Positions 1 to 7,248 of a DNA stretch of 13,764 bases are shown here, piece after piece; position 1 is the first letter of the stretch; the number at the start of each line of letters is the position of its first letter. The translations under genes were made by a program, and so were the position numbers. This DNA is from Helicobacteraceae bacterium. GTDB lineage: Bacteria > Campylobacterota > Campylobacteria > Campylobacterales > Sulfurimonadaceae. The notes beneath the pieces are model-generated. The model searched no databases, was not told the DNA's origin, and saw only the letters and a program-made list of their open reading frames with translations. The stretch covers positions 1-13,764 of the forward strand of contig WFMO01000066.1 in the NCBI GenBank assembly GCA_015489055.1, in the 5' to 3' direction.

Positions 1-744
1 ACCCTGCCCTCATATATCGATAAGCTTCAGCTTCATAAATATTTAGAAGAATTGTGGAAAGTTTTTAGTATTGCCAATAAAGCTATAGAGGAACACACCC
101 CGTGGGTTAAGGTAAAAGAGAACAAAACAGAAGAAGCTCTTGCCACTATTGCGCTTGTAGCAAATATTTTAGCAAAAGCTTCAATTTTATTATATCCTGT
201 TATGCCAAAAACGACTTCTATTATAGCAGATACATTGTCGTTTTCTATTGATACTAATTCATATGAATCATTGATCATTAAAAAAGGGCTTCTTGCTCCT
301 TTTATCATTAAAAAAACACCACCTTTATTTCCTCGTATAGAAGATGAAGTTGATATTGAAACAGAATCTACGAAAAAAGATACTATTAAAACAGAGCTAA
401 AACCACAAAATGATGACGGCTTAATAGAAATAGGACAATTTTTTCAAACATCTTTAAAGGTGGGTACTGTTATTGATGCAGTTGAAGTAGCTAAGAGTAA
501 AAAACTTTTGCGTTTAAAAGTAGATCTAGCAGAAAATGAGCCAAGACAGATTATAGCCGGTATTAAAGAGTTTTATACACCAAAAGAACTAATAGGCACG
601 CAGGTATGTGTTGTGGCCAACTTAAAACCTGCAAAGCTGATGGGTCTTGTCTCAGAAGGTATGCTTCTAGCAGCTAAAGATGAATCTGGCTTGTCATTAT
701 TAAGAGTTGAGTCTTACAAAAAAGAGGGTACAACAATTGGATGA
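1..744 (+). CDS. metG: Methionyl-tRNA synthetase, C-terminal part (5' end outside window)
   Basis: Charges tRNA(Met) with methionine in the cytoplasm. The frame is open from base 1 and ends at TGA 742-744, so 247 C-terminal residues are visible and the catalytic HIGH/KMSKS domain lies to the left. Fragment residues up to about 85 form the helical anticodon-binding end. It includes an EEHTPWxxxK segment (about 31-37), typical of MetRS, and an LLYPVMP segment near 63. A charged, low-complexity linker (about 110-140, rich in E, K, T and D) leads to an EMAP/Arc1p-type tRNA-binding OB-fold at about 144-247, with LKVG, IIAGI, VVANLKPAKLMG and SEGMLLAA motifs. This is the long bacterial MetRS that dimerises through its C-terminal domain. 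Its stop overlaps the next start by 4 bases (ATGA), suggesting co-transcription and coupled translation. The TTG at 52 is only an internal codon. Confidence 0.95.
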   Translation, partial: TLPSYIDKLQLHKYLEELWKVFSIANKAIEEHTPWVKVKENKTEEALATIALVANILAKASILLYPVMPKTTSIIADTLSFSIDTNSYESLIIKKGLLAPFIIKKTPPLFPRIEDEVDIETESTKKDTIKTELKPQNDDGLIEIGQFFQTSLKVGTVIDAVEVAKSKKLLRLKVDLAENEPRQIIAGIKEFYTPKELIGTQVCVVANLKPAKLMGLVSEGMLLAAKDESGLSLLRVESYKKEGTTIG

Positions 745-1748
745 GACTTGAAAACGTAATAGCTCTCACAGATGCAAAACTTTTAAATAAGCCATCCATA
801 TCATCGTTTAATTCGATCTCTTTAAAACTTTCAAGCTTAAAAAGGGGCGATCTTTTTATAGCCAATAATCCGCAAGATATTCAAGAAGCGATAAGGTTAG
901 GTGCTTATGGCGTTATATTTGATTCGCAAGCAAATATTTCTGATGTTGAAATAGCATGGATGCATGTATCAAGCGTTAAAGATGCATTATCAAAAATACT
1001 AAGATTCCATCTTTTAAATAAAAATATCAGTATATATGAATGTGATGAGATTACGCTAAAGCTGGCAACACAAATAACAAGCAGTAAAGAAGTCGTAGCA
1101 ATCGGAGGCAATATTTATGATGCTTTTGAAATATTGTGGAATAATAATCACGTTTCTTTATTATTATTTTTAGACTCATTTAAATATAAAAATATTTTTA
1201 TATCGGTTAAGGTGTTTCCTAAAATAACGCCCTGCAAGATTAATATTATTGAGCAAACACTATTTGAAACATCCTTTATTTACGATAATATTTTTTATGA
1301 ACGTAAGCTGTTGTCACCTTTTTTTATTCCATATTTAGAAAATATTTTACAACTATTTAAAAATGAAAAAATACAATACAATATCTCTTCATTTAATATT
1401 AAAAATCATTTTCAAGCAGTTTTTATTAATAATAATCTTGAAGAAAAAGAGTTTGGAACCAGCGAGAAAGTGTTGATTTTTGAGCCAAGTTTCCAACCTG
1501 TTTTATCACAAATAGAATTTTTAAAACGACAGGCAGGCTGGGCAAAAATTATTTATATTATTCCTGCATATCGACAAAATAAATTTACTGATTTAACCAA
1601 TATATTGACCTATAACACTAAATTGGATATAATCAATATAATAAAAACTGTAGATTTTCATTTTGCATTAATTGCAGAACAAAATGCTCTGTTGCTTAAA
1701 GAGAATTTGATTATTAAGCAGCCAAAACAGTTAACTTTAGATTTATAG
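741..1748 (+). CDS. Hypothetical protein with a Mur-ligase N-terminal-like domain lacking a P-loop
   Basis: A 335-residue protein with no certain function. The N-terminal 90 residues follow the layout of the MurE/MurF substrate-binding domain. LKRGDLFIA (33-41) sits where MurF has a (L)xPGxLFVA segment, AIRLGAYGVIF (50-60) matches the A..GGAGALLV region, and WMHVSSVKDALSKILRF (73-89) matches the V.DT..A...LA segment. The following VVAIGGN (118-124) falls where Mur ligases carry VVAxTGxxGKT, but the Gly-Lys-Thr of the ATP loop is absent. The rest (130-335) is AT-rich in codon use, Asn/Ile/Lys/Phe-rich, and has no motif I recognise. No signal peptide or membrane helix is obvious, so it is probably cytoplasmic. 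The ATG overlaps the metG stop (ATGA), and the antiporter gene follows after 9 bases. The domain relation is inference from motif layout; an unrelated Rossmann-like fold remains possible. Confidence 0.7.
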   Translation: MRLENVIALTDAKLLNKPSISSFNSISLKLSSLKRGDLFIANNPQDIQEAIRLGAYGVIFDSQANISDVEIAWMHVSSVKDALSKILRFHLLNKNISIYECDEITLKLATQITSSKEVVAIGGNIYDAFEILWNNNHVSLLLFLDSFKYKNIFISVKVFPKITPCKINIIEQTLFETSFIYDNIFYERKLLSPFFIPYLENILQLFKNEKIQYNISSFNIKNHFQAVFINNNLEEKEFGTSEKVLIFEPSFQPVLSQIEFLKRQAGWAKIIYIIPAYRQNKFTDLTNILTYNTKLDIINIIKTVDFHFALIAEQNALLLKENLIIKQPKQLTLDL

Positions 1749-1760
1749 AGGTAATAATTG
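1747..1760 (+). promoter_or_regulatory. Ribosome binding site deciding a TTG start for the antiporter gene
   Basis: Bases 1747-1754 read AGAGGTAA, including the last base of the upstream stop codon, and lie 4-7 bases before TTG 1758-1760. There is no in-frame ATG nearby. The site supports the TTG as the real start and suggests the gene is translated from the shared metG transcript. Confidence 0.55.
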
Positions 1761-2918
1761 AAGTCTGACAATAGTGACGAACCGCCCTCGTATTTTGCAT
1801 CACTGTATTTATATCATAAAGCATTTATAGCAGGTGTTTTTTTGTCGCTTTGTACATTATTGATTCATTTTAGCTTACATGATATTTATTTAACCGTCTT
1901 TTTTTCATCTTTTAGTATTGCGCTCTTATCTATAACGGTTTCAAGGGTAGCTGAAGCATTATCTCATAAACTACAAGAACCGTACGGAAGCAGTGTCTTG
2001 ACATTCAGTGCAGTTATCGTTGAAATCATTATACTTTTTATGATTTTATATACTTCTACGAATGCGCAACATGCCTTAGCTACTGTAAAAGGGGGGATTG
2101 TATCTGCGATTATTGTAGATATGAATGTATTGTTGGGCTTGGCGGTATTTATAGGCGGTTTATCATTTAAAGAGCAGGAGCATAATGAGGATACATCAAG
2201 CACATATACCACTATTTTATTGGTTGCATCTTCTGCATTACTGATTCCTAGTGTATTTAAGTATGCAAACGGAAGTAACCATCATTTAGTTTTGTTGTCC
2301 AATCTTATAGCAATAGTACTTTTTTGCTTTTATATCGTGATTGTTATTTTTCAAACTAAAACGCATCAGCATTTTTTTAAATCTACATTAAGAAATAGAA
2401 CTTTCAGATATCAATACGGTATAGATGAAAATGAACAAAACGAAGTTCGTGATATATTTGAGATGCATAATTTATATATTAATTTTTTAACTATTTTTGT
2501 GTTAATAGCCATGATAGGATTTATAGCAGAAATATTTGCCAGCGACGGTATGACACTTGTATTAAAATATCATTTACCAGTAGGCTTAGCAGGTCTTTTT
2601 ATTGCTATTATCTCTGTAGCGCCTGAAATTATGACTGCCATTAAAGCTGCGCAAAATGACCAGATTCAAAGAGTTATAAATATTGCCATGGGTGCATCAA
2701 CGGTTTCTATTATGCTTACCGTCCCTAGTTTAGTTGCGCTATCAAACATTATATCTACACCCTTAACACTAAATTTCAGTCCATTTCAAATAGGAGCATT
2801 AATTTTAACAATCATTTTAGCATGGAAAACAACTGATGATGGAGAAACAAATTACTTTGAGGGAGTTTCTCATCTATTTTTCTTTGTATGTTACGCTATT
2901 GTTGTATCGCTGTTATAA
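1758..2918 (+). CDS. Calcium/sodium:proton antiporter, ChaA/Cax type
   Basis: An inner-membrane cation/proton exchanger of the CaCA superfamily, 386 residues with about 10-11 hydrophobic helices. Two inverted alpha repeats are visible. The first (about 77-128) has the acidic motif VIVEI with E89, followed by KGGIVSAIIVDMNVLLGLAVFIGG in the position of the second helix. The second (about 280-325) has SVAPEIMTAIKAAQND with E290, followed by a GASTVSIMLTVPSLVAL helix, close to the ChaA pattern of PE..AA..A..NQ.QR. An acidic, hydrophilic loop (about 136-150 and 203-236) separates the halves. The family exports Ca2+, and in some members Na+ or K+, in exchange for H+; the ion cannot be read from sequence. 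It starts at TTG behind AGAGG and ends 20 bases from the convergent metallopeptidase gene, with no GC-rich terminator between them. Confidence 0.88.
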   Translation: MKSDNSDEPPSYFASLYLYHKAFIAGVFLSLCTLLIHFSLHDIYLTVFFSSFSIALLSITVSRVAEALSHKLQEPYGSSVLTFSAVIVEIIILFMILYTSTNAQHALATVKGGIVSAIIVDMNVLLGLAVFIGGLSFKEQEHNEDTSSTYTTILLVASSALLIPSVFKYANGSNHHLVLLSNLIAIVLFCFYIVIVIFQTKTHQHFFKSTLRNRTFRYQYGIDENEQNEVRDIFEMHNLYINFLTIFVLIAMIGFIAEIFASDGMTLVLKYHLPVGLAGLFIAIISVAPEIMTAIKAAQNDQIQRVINIAMGASTVSIMLTVPSLVALSNIISTPLTLNFSPFQIGALILTIILAWKTTDDGETNYFEGVSHLFFFVCYAIVVSLL

Positions 2919-2938
2919 TAGATTTCTTTTAAAACTTT

Positions 2939-3595
2939 TTATGGGAAGTTTATTATATTTTGAATCTCTTTTTTTAGATATTTTGCATTTGGCAGATAGG
3001 TTTGCACTAAAAGATGAAAATCTTTAGAATGGTTCATATATCTTAAGTGTGCTAGCTCATGAACAATGACATAATCAATTAAATGTGGCGGTAACTTCAT
3101 AATCAATATGTTAAAAGTAATTTCTTGTTTAAAATTACAACTACCTAATCTTCTTTTCATCTTACGATATAGAATTTTTTTTGGAATCAATTTCATTTGT
3201 GTTGAAAAAAATATTGCTCTTTGCGGAAGATAAATTTTAGCTGCTGATTTATAATACTTTATATATAGTGATTCAAAAAGCTGTTTGCTTTGATTTTGCT
3301 GTAATTTTTTATATAAATTTGTAAAAATATCTGCTGTTATAGCCTCTAACTTACCTAATAATAAAATATTTTTTCCGGGTGTCACGGTTGGTAATTGTTT
3401 GATTTTTGTAGATTTGATATGCTTGAGAATCCACAAATATTTTGTATCAATAAATTTCTTTATAAATTTTTCAGAGTTTATGGGTGTATTTATTTGGAGT
3501 GTATCAATGTCTATAATTTTTAAATAGCTATGTTTTAAGTTTGGTTTTATAATTATATTTATAGTTATATCTCTATATTGTAGTGTATGTTGCAT
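2939..3595 (-). CDS. YgjP/WrpA-type zinc metallopeptidase (DUF45)
   Basis: A predicted cytoplasmic zinc-dependent metallopeptidase of the M48-related YgjP family. Near its C-terminus it has [10 protein letters not shown] with the HExxH zinc site, then a YMNHSKDFH segment giving the downstream His and the NHS..F signature. Before these, a KRRLGSC segment and an ITFN..I...P segment match the family pattern R..WGSC....I..N..L...P..L.DYVI.HEL.HL. The Trp of WGSC is Leu here. I chose ATG 3595 (218 residues) because the family begins with a strand like that after this Met. An in-frame ATG at 3634 would give 231 residues and overlap queC by 62 bases instead of 23. Neither start has a good Shine-Dalgarno site, so translation probably depends on coupling to queC. 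The substrate is unknown. Confidence 0.85.
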   Translation of the reverse strand: MQHTLQYRDITINIIIKPNLKHSYLKIIDIDTLQINTPINSEKFIKKFIDTKYLWILKHIKSTKIKQLPTVTPGKNILLLGKLEAITADIFTNLYKKLQQNQSKQLFESLYIKYYKSAAKIYLPQRAIFFSTQMKLIPKKILYRKMKRRLGSCNFKQEITFNILIMKLPPHLIDYVIVHELAHLRYMNHSKDFHLLVQTYLPNAKYLKKEIQNIINFP

Positions 3596-4259
3596 ATTGG
3601 ATTGGATCTTGCACTCCTGCTTGATTAAAACCATTCAATCTTAATCTACAGCTATCACAAACTCCACAAGCCTCATCTTCATTTGCGTAACAGCTCCATG
3701 TAAGCTCAAGTGGTACCTTCTTTTGTATGGAGGCATTTACTATTTCAGATTTTTTTAGATGCACAAGCGGCATCTTGATTTCTATATTAGTTTCTTGTTT
3801 TGTTCCTAGATTTATACTGGTTTGCATATTTTTAATATACTCTTCAGTGCAGTCTGGATAACCACTGCTATCTTCCTCTACCACGCCGATAGCTATAGCT
3901 TCCGCACCCTCTTTTTCCGCAATAGCTGCGGCCATACTTAAAAAGATACCATTTCTAAAAGGCACATAAGTGACGGGAACACCTTCTTTTAATCCATCGG
4001 TAGGAACTTTTATATCTGCATCAGTTAACGCCGAAGCACCAAGTTGTTTGAAAAAATCAATATCAAGGATATATTTATCTTTTACATGTAAGGCATCACA
4101 TATTTTATTGAAACAAGATAATTCTTTAGATTCCGTTCGTTGAGCATAATTAAAATGTAAGGCGATTATCTCATAACCTAGTTCTTTAATCTTGTATGCG
4201 CACAATGTAGAATCCATTCCACCACTCATAATACAGACTGCTTTTTTATTTGTTTTCAT
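3573..4259 (-). CDS. queC: 7-cyano-7-deazaguanine synthase QueC
   Basis: Converts 7-carboxy-7-deazaguanine to preQ0 using ATP and ammonia in queuosine (tRNA) biosynthesis; cytoplasmic. The 228-residue length is normal. The N-terminal PP-loop SGGMDS (12-17) binds ATP pyrophosphate. YVPFRN (98-103) and the SGYPDC segment (132-137) are QueC signatures. The C-terminal zinc knuckle is C190, C198, C201 and C204 (pattern C-x7-C-x2-C-x2-C). The gene begins 9 bases after the GMC gene stop and runs into the metallopeptidase gene, so it appears to be the third gene of the leftward operon. No other queuosine gene and no preQ1 riboswitch is seen nearby; the space upstream is too small for one. There is no clear Shine-Dalgarno site before ATG 4259. 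Confidence 0.96.
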   Translation of the reverse strand: MKTNKKAVCIMSGGMDSTLCAYKIKELGYEIIALHFNYAQRTESKELSCFNKICDALHVKDKYILDIDFFKQLGASALTDADIKVPTDGLKEGVPVTYVPFRNGIFLSMAAAIAEKEGAEAIAIGVVEEDSSGYPDCTEEYIKNMQTSINLGTKQETNIEIKMPLVHLKKSEIVNASIQKKVPLELTWSCYANEDEACGVCDSCRLRLNGFNQAGVQDPIQYATYTTI

Positions 4260-4268
4260 AACGTAATT

Positions 4269-5930
4269 TTAACCAAATCTTCTTTTAATTACATCTGCAA
4301 CTCTAAAAGAATTGGCATATATTGTGAATGTATATGGAACACTTCCGCCTGTTGGCATAAATGAGCCGTCGGTTACGTAAAGGTTATTAAGGGCATGGGC
4401 TTTGCAGTTTTTATCTAAAACAGAGCTTTTCTTATCATCTCCAAAGCGACAGCCCCCGGCTTGTAGATTTGTTGAGGGTGATGGTGAAATATTGGTTTGT
4501 ATATCTATGGCTCCCATCTGTTTTAATACATTTACAGCTTTTTGTGCTAAAAAGTTACCCACCATCTCGTCATGTGGATTACTGTTTAATCTAATCAACC
4601 CCACGGGAATTCCCCATTTATCACGAACACTCTCATCAACACCTACATAGCAGTTATCTGTAGGAGACCAGTCGTTAAAGATTTCAAAGTTGAGTACTCT
4701 TGATGATAAAAATGCATGTTTTAGTTTTTGTTGTAGTTTGATGCCCCAGATAAGCTTTGAGTTTTTATCGTAAATCTGTGTCATAGCTCTATACGTTGGA
4801 TTTGCACCCTCATATAAAAAATCTATTCCTCCACCTTTAATTTTTTTACCATGATTTTCAAATTCATACCAGTCTTGAATGGTTCTGTTTACAAATGCGC
4901 CTCTTACCATTAAATCTTTATGTTTTGATTTTTGAAGATTTGCAAACTCAAATGTGCCATGACCTGTTCCACCGGCAGAGAAGATTAGATTTTTTCCTAC
5001 CTGATTATAATTATTTAATAAACCGTTTGGAAAATGGACATTTTTAGAATTTAACAGCAGTCTTGAAGTCTCAATAGCTTGACATGCTACAACAAAAATT
5101 TTAGCTTGAATATTTTGTATATTATTGTTTTTGTCAAAATAGCTGACTTTTGTTGCCTGCTTAGAATCACTGTCTATTTTAAAAGCAAAAGCATCACTGA
5201 TTATTGTACAATTGCCGGTTTTAACAGCACTATCAAGCAAAGCTGAACGCGCATTGCCCTTTGCTCCAGTCGCACAACCGTAACTACCGCAAAAATTTGA
5301 ATATGAACACCCAAGCCTTCCCAGCGCAGGATACGGGAGTATCGCTCTTGGTGTTGGAAATACATGATAATCAAGTTTTTTACATGCATTATCTATCCAT
5401 GATGAAATAGGCTGTTCCCAAAGAGGAGGAAAAGGAAACTCTTTAGACGAGCGTGGTTCCATGTATGGATGCTGTACAACTTTGCCTGATACTCCGACTA
5501 TTTTTTCTACTTTATCATAGTATGGCTCTAAATCATTGTAGCTAATGGGCCAGTCCACTATATTGGTGTCTTTGATTGGACCATATACTGTTTTAAGTTT
5601 AAAATCATTTGGCTTGAGTCTTAAAAAATATCCGCTCATAAGATTAGAAGAACCTCCAACCATCGAACCGTTCCAAAAATTCCAATTACTATCTTTAGCC
5701 TGCACACTTATCCACTTACCTTTTTCATTTTGTGTTTGGATAACATGCTGTTGTTGTGTAAGAGGCGGTGTATATACATCTCTTCTAATAGCTAGCTCAT
5801 CCTTAAAAAAATCTTCTCTAGTGTAATAATGCCCTTTTTCAAGCACTAGAACTTTTTGACCATTATGTGCTAATTCGTAAGCAACAGGACCCGCCCCTGC
5901 TCCACTACCGATTATACATACATCATACAT
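4269..5930 (-). CDS. GMC family FAD-dependent oxidoreductase (sugar/gluconate dehydrogenase large-subunit type)
   Basis: A 553-residue flavoprotein. IIGSGAGAGP (6-15) starts the FAD-binding Rossmann fold with E31 ending the second strand. WNGSMVGGSSNLMSG (86-100) is the GMC FAD segment, and the C-terminal domain ends NLYVTDGSFMPTGG then TIYANSFRVADVI. It most resembles the catalytic subunit of FAD-dependent glucose, gluconate and sorbitol dehydrogenases. C208, C214 and C219 form a cluster (C-x5-C-x4-C before ATGAKG) at the place where the FAD-glucose dehydrogenase alpha subunit carries an Fe-S cluster. The expected catalytic His of the HxxGG motif aligns with L489 (NLQAGGCRFG), and the Asn of NP(T/F) aligns with V531 (VPYTFTI). 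It has no signal peptide; export as a passenger of the upstream Tat subunit is plausible. Its start overlaps that gene by 8 bases. Substrate is unknown. Confidence 0.88.
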   Translation of the reverse strand: MYDVCIIGSGAGAGPVAYELAHNGQKVLVLEKGHYYTREDFFKDELAIRRDVYTPPLTQQQHVIQTQNEKGKWISVQAKDSNWNFWNGSMVGGSSNLMSGYFLRLKPNDFKLKTVYGPIKDTNIVDWPISYNDLEPYYDKVEKIVGVSGKVVQHPYMEPRSSKEFPFPPLWEQPISSWIDNACKKLDYHVFPTPRAILPYPALGRLGCSYSNFCGSYGCATGAKGNARSALLDSAVKTGNCTIISDAFAFKIDSDSKQATKVSYFDKNNNIQNIQAKIFVVACQAIETSRLLLNSKNVHFPNGLLNNYNQVGKNLIFSAGGTGHGTFEFANLQKSKHKDLMVRGAFVNRTIQDWYEFENHGKKIKGGGIDFLYEGANPTYRAMTQIYDKNSKLIWGIKLQQKLKHAFLSSRVLNFEIFNDWSPTDNCYVGVDESVRDKWGIPVGLIRLNSNPHDEMVGNFLAQKAVNVLKQMGAIDIQTNISPSPSTNLQAGGCRFGDDKKSSVLDKNCKAHALNNLYVTDGSFMPTGGSVPYTFTIYANSFRVADVIKRRFG

Positions 5931-6441
5931 AAGGATTTACCCTTGGAGGTCTGGGTTCGCCCGGTATAAAATCAAGCCATTTCCAGCCTATTTCATTTGT
6001 ATTTGCTCCATATACCGGATCACTAAGCATTGCTTCAAAAGCATGATTTATAATATACCACAGCCAATCATTACCCCACTCTTTAGATGCAATGTGTTGC
6101 AAAATTATCTCTCTTTGGTTTGAGTTTAGATCAATATAATTATGTCTATATATTTTATTTGTAACAATGTTTAGCCATGAAACTCCGTCTTTGATAAACT
6201 CTTTTTGCGTATCTTTTACTCTTGGATCGCGCATAACACCCTCTAAAAAACCAATCGCATTAAAATCTTGTGGTTTTGGCATACCCGCACTTGGAGTAAA
6301 GAGATCATCATGAATTTTTGCGATGGTTTGAAATGGTTCTTCGAGTATCTTTACATGTAATGAATATAACTTTATTTTATCTGCAAATAAAGTAGATCCT
6401 ATAAGTAAAACAGAATATTGTATAAATTTTCTTCTTTGCAT
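5923..6441 (-). CDS. Gluconate 2-dehydrogenase subunit 3-like protein with Tat-type signal
   Basis: A 172-residue small subunit of the subunit-3 (gamma) family that accompanies GMC flavoproteins. The N-terminus has twin arginines at 3-4 in QRRKFIQ, followed by a hydrophobic stretch (about 9-20), fitting a Tat signal. The flavoprotein lacks its own signal, so by analogy with FAD-glucose dehydrogenase this subunit may carry it, folded, into the periplasm. Visible family-like features are a TP.AG..P segment (49-55), a GFLEGV segment (64-69), and a C-terminal IGWKWLDFIPGEPRPPR (141-157). It is first in a leftward operon, overlapping the GMC gene by 8 bases (different frame). ATG 6441 has no Shine-Dalgarno site, and a TATAAT lies only 5 bases upstream of it. 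No cytochrome c third subunit is present in the window. Confidence 0.82.
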   Translation of the reverse strand: MQRRKFIQYSVLLIGSTLFADKIKLYSLHVKILEEPFQTIAKIHDDLFTPSAGMPKPQDFNAIGFLEGVMRDPRVKDTQKEFIKDGVSWLNIVTNKIYRHNYIDLNSNQREIILQHIASKEWGNDWLWYIINHAFEAMLSDPVYGANTNEIGWKWLDFIPGEPRPPRVNPYV

Positions 6442-6500
6442 AGTTTATTATATAATATATTGCACTAATATAAGTAAAAAAAATCTTTAATGTATAAAAT

Positions 6501-6516
6501 TTTAGTTAAAACTAAA
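6501..6516. promoter_or_regulatory. Perfect 7-bp dyad (operator candidate) in the divergent promoter region
   Basis: TTTAGTT, two bases, then AACTAAA: arms at 6501-6507 and 6510-6516 are exact reverse complements. It lies 10 bases before the TATAAT at 6527, covering the -35 position for the rightward gene, inside the 126-base region between the two divergent transcription units. Position and symmetry suggest a dimeric regulator site; the arms are AT-rich, so chance is possible. Confidence 0.35.
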
Positions 6517-6526
6517 CAATTTGGAG

Positions 6527-6532
6527 TATAAT
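6527..6532 (+). promoter_or_regulatory. Candidate -10 element for the DUF4395 gene
   Basis: A perfect TATAAT stands 35 bases before ATG 6568, giving a predicted transcript start near 6539. No good -35 box is visible, which is normal for sigma-70 promoters in Campylobacterota, where a periodic AT-rich upstream region is used. The intergenic DNA is very AT-rich, so other hexamers also fit loosely. Confidence 0.5.
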
Positions 6533-6567
6533 TACTTCACTTTTATATACAATAATAATGAAGGAAA

Positions 6568-7248
6568 ATGAATATGAGTAAGTATTTTAATTTTGGAGAG
6601 ATAGTTGCAAGCTACCCAACACGCGTGATTAATGAAAGAGAAGCAAGAGCGAGTGCCGGAATTATGTTTTTATTTTCTTATACTGGATTTATGAATGTAT
6701 TTTTACATCATGGTGATTTTGTAACAGATCTGTTTACCTTCACTTTTTTTATAGAATTTTTTGTTCGAGTTTTCATAAATCCAAAATATGCTCCATATAT
6801 GGTTTTAGCAAGGTTGTTTGTACGAAATCAAAAACCCGAATACGTTGGAGCACCGCAAAAGAAGTTTGCTTGGACTATCGGTATATTATTGGCATCGGCA
6901 ATGCTTTATTTTGTGTTGATGAATAAAGGTGGTTATATACGACTTTCTCTTTGTTATGCCTGTTTGACATTTTTCTTTTTTGAGTCTGTTCTTGGCATTT
7001 GTCTGGGCTGTAATTTATACGAACTAATTACTAGACAAAAAGCTCAAAACTGTCCAGGAGGGGTGTGTGAGATAGATACCCCAAAAGAGCCTATTCAAAA
7101 AATTTCATTTGCTCAATTGGCTATCTTGGCTACTTTGGTTATATCTATTTATATAGCGTATCCTTATGTAAAAGAAAAGATTTATGTTTATCATCAGCCT
7201 ACTGATACTTGGACAGCAGGCTTATCAGCTTTTCAAAACTTAAAATAA
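6568..7248 (+). CDS. DUF4395-type integral membrane protein with paired cysteines
   Basis: A 226-residue inner-membrane protein resembling DUF4395. Hydrophobic helices lie at about 30-48, 52-70, 101-118, 124-150 and 181-199. The early FFIEFFVRVFINPKYAPY segment and the QKKFAWTIG segment match family features. Three cysteine pairs are visible: C129/C132 (CYAC), C145/C148 (CLGC) and C162/C167 (CPGGVC). The first two are at the ends of one helix pair and the third is in the following loop, suggesting a redox or metal role that is not established. Two starts are possible: ATG 6568, only 2 bases after AAGGA (6561-6565), or ATG 6574, 8 bases after it. The second has the better spacing. It is divergent from the flavoprotein operon. 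The C-terminal tail after the last helix is about 25 residues, probably soluble. Confidence 0.78.
   Translation: MNMSKYFNFGEIVASYPTRVINEREARASAGIMFLFSYTGFMNVFLHHGDFVTDLFTFTFFIEFFVRVFINPKYAPYMVLARLFVRNQKPEYVGAPQKKFAWTIGILLASAMLYFVLMNKGGYIRLSLCYACLTFFFFESVLGICLGCNLYELITRQKAQNCPGGVCEIDTPKEPIQKISFAQLAILATLVISIYIAYPYVKEKIYVYHQPTDTWTAGLSAFQNLK

Noticed and set aside
52-54. TTG as a gene start for a separate small protein before the Mur-like gene
   Set aside because: The frame is open to base 1 and reads as continuous MetRS sequence, so TTG is an internal Leu codon.
1964-2212. 82-codon minus-strand frame inside the antiporter gene
   Set aside because: The plus-strand product has intact alpha-repeat motifs across the whole stretch; the reverse frame shows none.
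2919-2938. Bidirectional terminator between the convergent antiporter and peptidase genes
   Set aside because: There are T and A runs but no inverted repeat with a GC stem; 20 bases is too short for one.
4260-4268. preQ1 riboswitch upstream of queC
   Set aside because: Only 9 bases separate queC from the preceding gene, and no aptamer-like stem-loop was seen in the GMC 3' end.
5545-5826. 93-codon open frame on the plus strand inside the GMC gene
   Set aside because: It lies antisense to the strongly supported FAD and substrate domain coding, has no ribosome site or recognisable motif, and is Leu/Ser/Cys-rich as expected of an antisense shadow.
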